Source of the DNA: Bacteroidota bacterium
GTDB taxonomy: Bacteria > Bacteroidota > Bacteroidia > Bacteroidales > F082
Assembly: GCA_023396415.1 (NCBI GenBank)
Contig: JAEWWJ010000046.1
Location: forward strand, 1 to 8,374
Length of the DNA stretch: 8,374 nt
Direction of reading: 5' to 3'
The notes beneath the pieces are model-generated. The model ran no database searches and was not told where the DNA came from. It saw only the letters and a list, made by a program, of their open reading frames with translations. Every line of letters begins with the position of its first letter. Position 1 is the stretch's first letter. This document shows, in pieces, positions 5,785-8,374 of the stretch. A program made the translations under genes and the position numbers.

Positions 5785-7161
5785 TTAGAAAGGCAACAGC
5801 TTCAATACCTTATGTTTTTTAAGGTAAGTTCTAATGATTTGCCTTACTTCCCGATTGTCGGGATAGCTTTGGATAAAGTCATCCAGCTCGCTGAGGTTGT
5901 GTTGCACCTCGTTCGCGGGCACATACCCAAAGCCCCGATACACTCCTTTTTCAACTTTGATGACAGCAACCTCATCGGCAGACCGTCCGTGGTCAAAAAT
6001 GTAAAAGTTTTCATGCTCAAAATGGTAACGTTCGAGGGCTTCTTCCACTCTTGGATTGTAATCCTCAGGTTTTTCCTTTCCGCAACAAGCGCCTCGGCAT
6101 TGCCCGATTTGGTATTGAAAACAGCCGCCATTGCCCGGATAAAGACCATTTAAACGCTGGCACAAATTGAACTGCTCGGTCAGGAAAAACAAATGCTCTT
6201 TTGCTTCCAAAGCCGAACTGTAGGCATAGTCAGGAACCAGCTCATCCACCACTTTTTGCACTTTAAGCCTTATAAAACCTTCATCATCAACATAATGGTA
6301 CAGGCCATAATTGAAAAGCGATCGGCGCTGTTTGGTGTTGAAAACAGGGGTGTGTTTTTTAATCTCATCCGATTCTAACAGTAAGGCAATGAGTTCGTTG
6401 CCACAGTGTATGAAGTCAACATCGGCTATGTTTTGCTTCATCTCAACCGCCTTTCGGGTTGAATTGTTGTTGAGGTGCTGTATCACACGAGCTTTGATAT
6501 TGTTGGCTTTGCCGATGTAAATGAGTTTATTTTCGCCGTTATAGAGGTAATACACACCATTTTTTTCAGGCAGTTTTTCCACCAATGAGCGGTTGAGATT
6601 GGCCGAAAGTCCTTTGGTGGGCAGGGTGTCAATATCGGGATCAATATCATAGAGCAGGGCGAAAAGCTGAGCTGTTGCGGTGGCATCGCCCAGCGCACGG
6701 TGGCGGGCATTGTTTTCAATGTGCAGTGCATTGCAAAGTTTTCCCAAACTATAACTTGGTTGCCCGGGAATTAGTTTTCGGCTTAGCCGGACGGTGTCAA
6801 GGGTTTTACGTTGAAATTCAAAGCCAAGACTTAAAAATTCGGCCTTCAAAAAACTATAATCAAAATGAACGTTGTGGCCAACTATGATTGTATTTTCAGT
6901 CAGTTCGACAATTTGGCGGGCCAACTCATAAAATTTTGGCGCCCCCGAAACCATCTGATCGTTGATACCGGTGAGTTGGGTGATCTGATAAGATATTTTT
7001 CTTTCGGGATTGATCAGGCTACTAAACTCATTCAGAACACGTCTTCCGTCGTGCAATAAAATGGCTATTTCGGTGATTTTTTCCTTTCCTGCATTTAGGC
7101 CGGTAGTTTCGATATCAATGACCGCAAAAAGCTTTGTTTCATCTTTAATCGAAAGATTCAT
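5785..7161 (-). CDS. DEDDh exonuclease - GIY-YIG (UvrC-like) nuclease fusion with cysteine cluster
   Basis: This 458-residue protein joins two nuclease domains. Residues 8-172 are a DnaQ-like 3'-5' exonuclease: ExoI FAVIDIETTGL (Asp16, Glu18), ExoII VGHNVHFDYSFL (Asp101), ExoIII RHRALGDA (His154, Asp159), that is, the DEDDh type. Residues 196-285 are a GIY-YIG domain close to UvrC/Cho: GVYYLY (202-207), YIGK (215-218), Arg225, catalytic Glu263 in LLLES, and PVFN. A cysteine-rich part follows, with Cys334, Cys347, Cys355, Cys359 and Cys360 in a CFQYQIGQCRGACC context. This matches the cysteine segment of UvrC, for which an iron-sulfur cluster has been reported. The UvrC UVR, RNase H-like and helix-hairpin-helix parts are absent. 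Related DnaQ-UvrC fusions are known, notably in Actinobacteria. A role in DNA damage incision plus trimming is inferred. All catalytic residues look intact, and a TAnnTTTG promoter lies upstream. Confidence 0.92.
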   Translation of the reverse strand: MNLSIKDETKLFAVIDIETTGLNAGKEKITEIAILLHDGRRVLNEFSSLINPERKISYQITQLTGINDQMVSGAPKFYELARQIVELTENTIIVGHNVHFDYSFLKAEFLSLGFEFQRKTLDTVRLSRKLIPGQPSYSLGKLCNALHIENNARHRALGDATATAQLFALLYDIDPDIDTLPTKGLSANLNRSLVEKLPEKNGVYYLYNGENKLIYIGKANNIKARVIQHLNNNSTRKAVEMKQNIADVDFIHCGNELIALLLESDEIKKHTPVFNTKQRRSLFNYGLYHYVDDEGFIRLKVQKVVDELVPDYAYSSALEAKEHLFFLTEQFNLCQRLNGLYPGNGGCFQYQIGQCRGACCGKEKPEDYNPRVEEALERYHFEHENFYIFDHGRSADEVAVIKVEKGVYRGFGYVPANEVQHNLSELDDFIQSYPDNREVRQIIRTYLKKHKVLKLLPF

Positions 7162-7198
7162 AATAACTTATAAAATATTTTTTGATCTTTAAACCCCA

Positions 7199-7206
7199 CA
7201 AAGATA
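7199..7206 (-). promoter_or_regulatory. Promoter -7 element TATCTTTG of the nuclease gene
   Basis: This minus-strand sequence matches TAnnTTTG exactly and sits 37 bases before the ATG at 7161. It predicts a transcript start near 7193 and a leader of about 32 bases that is rich in A/T (aaaaaatattttataag). No convincing TTTG lies at -33. Confidence 0.5.
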
Positions 7207-7321
7207 GACATTCAGCAGCAAGCTATGGTTGAACGCAGCGCTTTTTACCCGTTGAAAACACAAAACTGTATGCACATGGCTGTTGAAGGTGCATGGACGA
7301 AGTTTTTGTTTCAAAAGCCCA

Positions 7322-7346
7322 TAGGTCAAAGAAAACACTTGACCCA
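7322..7346. repeat. Operator-like inverted repeat GGTCAA-N9-TTGACC
   Basis: GGTCAA (7324-7329) and TTGACC (7339-7344) are perfect inverted copies separated by nine bases. With one mismatch the arms extend to ATAGGTCAA and TTGACCCAT. The repeat lies about 80 bases upstream of the -7 box of the rightward gene and about 120 bases upstream of that of the leftward gene, so it could bind a dimeric regulator. No regulator family is recognised, and chance remains possible. Confidence 0.3.
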
Positions 7347-7426
7347 TCAAATGCAGAGGTGCAAAATGCTGAGCGTTGTTCAGTCAATAAAATAAGATGT
7401 ACAACGCAAACCGCATCAAATGAACG

Positions 7427-7434
7427 TATATTTG
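7427..7434 (+). promoter_or_regulatory. Promoter -7 element TATATTTG of the small membrane protein gene
   Basis: This is an exact TAnnTTTG match followed by C, a common Bacteroidota arrangement, 41 bases before the ATG at 7476. The transcript would start near 7440 and carry a purine-rich leader of about 35 bases (aagaaaaagcgtaaaatc). The -33 TTTG is not evident. Confidence 0.55.
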
Positions 7435-7475
7435 CAAAAGAAAAAGCGTAAAATCACAAACTAACGATCGTAAAA

Positions 7476-7895
7476 ATGGAAGAGCAACAAACATTTATGG
7501 ATAAGACCAAGAGAGGAATAAGAAAAGGAATTAAAATCACTTTGGTGACATTGGCTATCGTGCTGATTGCACTTTTTTCCTTTTATTACTGGGGCATTTA
7601 CGAGCGTGGCGTGATGGCCGGCAAGGTGTTGCGCATTGCCGAGAAAGGGGTGATTTTCAAAACCTATGAAGGGAAGATTGATTTAGAAACCTTTGGAGCC
7701 ATGAAAAACACAAGCGCTGTGGCCAGCACCTTTGATTTTTCAGTTGAAAAAAGTGCTCAGCCTGTCATTGACGATCTGCAAAAAGTATCCCTCAGCGGCG
7801 AAAGGGTGAATCTTCATTTCATCAAACGCTATACAATTTTCCCCTGGCGGGGCGACACGCGCTACTTCATTACCAAGGTGGAGCGGGTGCACTAA
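7476..7895 (+). CDS. Conserved Bacteroidota membrane-anchored small protein, function unknown
   Basis: This 139-residue protein has a basic N-terminus (KTKRGIRKGIK, 10-20), one membrane helix at about 20-41, and a soluble C-terminal domain that the positive-inside rule places in the periplasm. The soluble part has YERGVMAGKVLRIAEKGVIF, FKTYEGKIDL (61-70), TFDFSV (85-90) and the end motif FPWRGDTRYFITKVE (122-136). As I remember it, these recur in a family of short Bacteroidota proteins that databases sometimes mislabel as 6-phosphogluconate dehydrogenase; nothing in the sequence supports that enzyme name. The ATG at 7476 is chosen because it follows the promoter; an in-frame ATG at 7497 would also keep the helix. 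It is a single gene with no clear terminator behind it. I know no function for the family. Confidence 0.85.
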   Translation: MEEQQTFMDKTKRGIRKGIKITLVTLAIVLIALFSFYYWGIYERGVMAGKVLRIAEKGVIFKTYEGKIDLETFGAMKNTSAVASTFDFSVEKSAQPVIDDLQKVSLSGERVNLHFIKRYTIFPWRGDTRYFITKVERVH

Positions 7896-8090
7896 AAACT
7901 ACGAACAAAAATCTCTGTTGCGTTGGTGGTTGAACTGTTAAAGGTGTTTTTTTAATTCTCGGAAGCTTGAATGTAGCAGAATTGCACAAACAATACTTTC
8001 CGGCAGTCACCATTCAAATTTTTCAGACGCTCATCGGCCCCAATGAGAAGATGTGAAATTTGATGTTATAAACTTTATTTGCTTTACATC
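7896..8090. other. Intergenic stretch without a recognised gene
   Basis: This is A/T-rich spacer. A short frame ending at a TGA at 8054-8056 reads ELHKQYFPAVTIQIFQTLIG, which looks protein-like but is too short to assign. TTTATTTG at 8074-8081 is one base away from TAnnTTTG and could once have been the -7 box for the broken gene that starts at 8091. No terminator with a clear stem was found after the gene ending at 7895. Confidence 0.4.
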
Positions 8091-8374
8091 ATGAAACAAA
8101 ACGTTATATTCTTTTGTGCAAAACTATTGCTTTTTATTTCAGTTGAGGGAGTAGCACAAAACGTCAAGTAAGAAACATCGGTGGGTTATGTTCCAACATC
8201 TGATGCGTTAAGTCTTTATTATACCATTGTTGGAAGCGGCAATGCTATGAGCTGGTCCAATATGGCTGGACAATTATTGGACAAATTTAAACTATATTTT
8301 TCATTAACACTGGGTTTGGCTGTCAAAGTTATTCTAAAATTTTCCGGAGACCCCCCCAAGGAGGTCTCAGGGAT
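8091..8374 (+). pseudogene. Broken 5' end of an exported alpha/beta-hydrolase-like gene
   Basis: The ATG at 8091 opens MKQNVIFFCAKLLLFISVEG followed by VAQNVK, a clear signal peptide with a likely cut after VA. It hits TAA at 8169-8171, so only 26 residues are made. The same frame continues open to the window edge and reads TSVGYVPTSDALSLYYTIVGSGN, the typical first strands of secreted alpha/beta hydrolases (GYVPVxxxLxLYYxxxGSG). It then jumps to AMSWSNMAGQLLDKFKLYF, which resembles the helix after the oxyanion loop, so the usual LLHG segment appears deleted. The TAA could come from one CAA-to-TAA change. Both defects argue for a dead gene. The far right part (about 8300 onward) no longer resembles the family. 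The hydrolase assignment is by eye and moderate; the signal peptide and the in-frame stop are plainly visible. Confidence 0.55.
8347..8368. repeat. GC-rich inverted repeat at the right edge
   Basis: GAGACC (8347-8352) and GGTCTC (8363-8368) are perfect inverted copies around a C-rich 10-base centre. CC and GG inside can add two pairs if one A bulges out. It may be a terminator stem or the tip of a mobile element, but the sequence ends six bases later, so no T run or element can be seen. Confidence 0.4.

Larger units (their letters stand above)
7162..7475. other. 314-base divergent intergenic region
   Basis: This gap separates the leftward nuclease gene from the rightward small-protein gene. 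Each side has its own TAnnTTTG element. The middle contains a 56-codon ATG frame (7225-7395, plus strand) with no recognisable similarity, no hydrophobic segment and unusually many Cys/His/Met residues, which I judge to be chance. It also contains an inverted repeat at 7322-7346. No RNA gene was recognised. Confidence 0.6.

Noticed and set aside
5808..5830. TACCTTA-N7-TAAGGTA hairpin as an rlmD terminator
   Set aside because: It is A/T-rich, lies within the nuclease coding sequence and lacks a following T run, so I did not list it as a feature.
5812..7192. Plus-strand frames opposite the nuclease gene
   Set aside because: These are shadows. The minus-strand frame has all catalytic motifs, and the plus frames have none.
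7225..7395. 56-codon plus-strand frame in the nuclease/small-protein gap
   Set aside because: It has no recognisable motif, its composition is odd, and it holds a possible operator palindrome. It is most likely a chance open frame.
1..8374. CRISPR arrays, tRNA or rRNA genes, toxin-antitoxin pairs, defence islands or an intact transposon
   Set aside because: I saw no spaced direct repeats, no cloverleaf-like or rRNA sequence, and no intact transposase or toxin/antitoxin motifs in any frame I read.

Overview
The window looks like a chromosomal segment from a member of the Bacteroidota. Three upstream regions carry a clean match to the Bacteroidota -7 promoter element TAnnTTTG. Genes lack strong Shine-Dalgarno sequences. 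Several proteins are characteristic of that phylum: a REC/PAS hybrid kinase, a DEDDh/GIY-YIG nuclease, and a one-helix small protein containing a PWRGDT motif. Genus cannot be fixed from this sequence.

Layout, left to right. Bases 1-2384 (+) hold most of a large cytosolic hybrid histidine kinase with three PAS domains, HisKA, HATPase and a C-terminal receiver. Its frame is open to the left edge and still shows the tail of another receiver domain, so the gene starts outside the window. Bases 2385-2827 hold no intact gene. Part of this gap reads like an eroded tyrosine-recombinase C-terminus. Bases 2828-3196 (+) encode a four-helix DUF486 (DMT_6) membrane protein. A factor-independent terminator at about 3271-3308 serves the leftward gene at 3368-4057, an exported Mn-type superoxide dismutase. 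A divergent intergenic region with promoters and small palindromes follows. Next, 4314-5771 (+) encodes an RlmD/RumA-type 23S rRNA m5U methyltransferase. Its stop lies 13 bases from the stop of the convergent gene at 5785-7161 (-), a DEDDh exonuclease fused to a GIY-YIG, UvrC-like nuclease with a cysteine cluster. After a 314-base divergent gap, 7476-7895 (+) encodes a small conserved membrane-anchored protein of unknown function. The right edge (8091-8374) carries the broken 5' end of an exported alpha/beta-hydrolase-like gene with an in-frame stop.

The genes do not form an obvious pathway or operon. They are mostly single transcription units in alternating directions: signalling, oxidative-stress defence, rRNA modification and probable DNA repair. 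I found no CRISPR array, tRNA, rRNA, intact transposase or defence island. The points most worth a second look are the nuclease fusion, the secreted SOD with its palindrome-overlapped promoter, the hidden N-terminal receiver of the kinase, and the two gene relics. I see no convincing evidence for a wholly new biological system.
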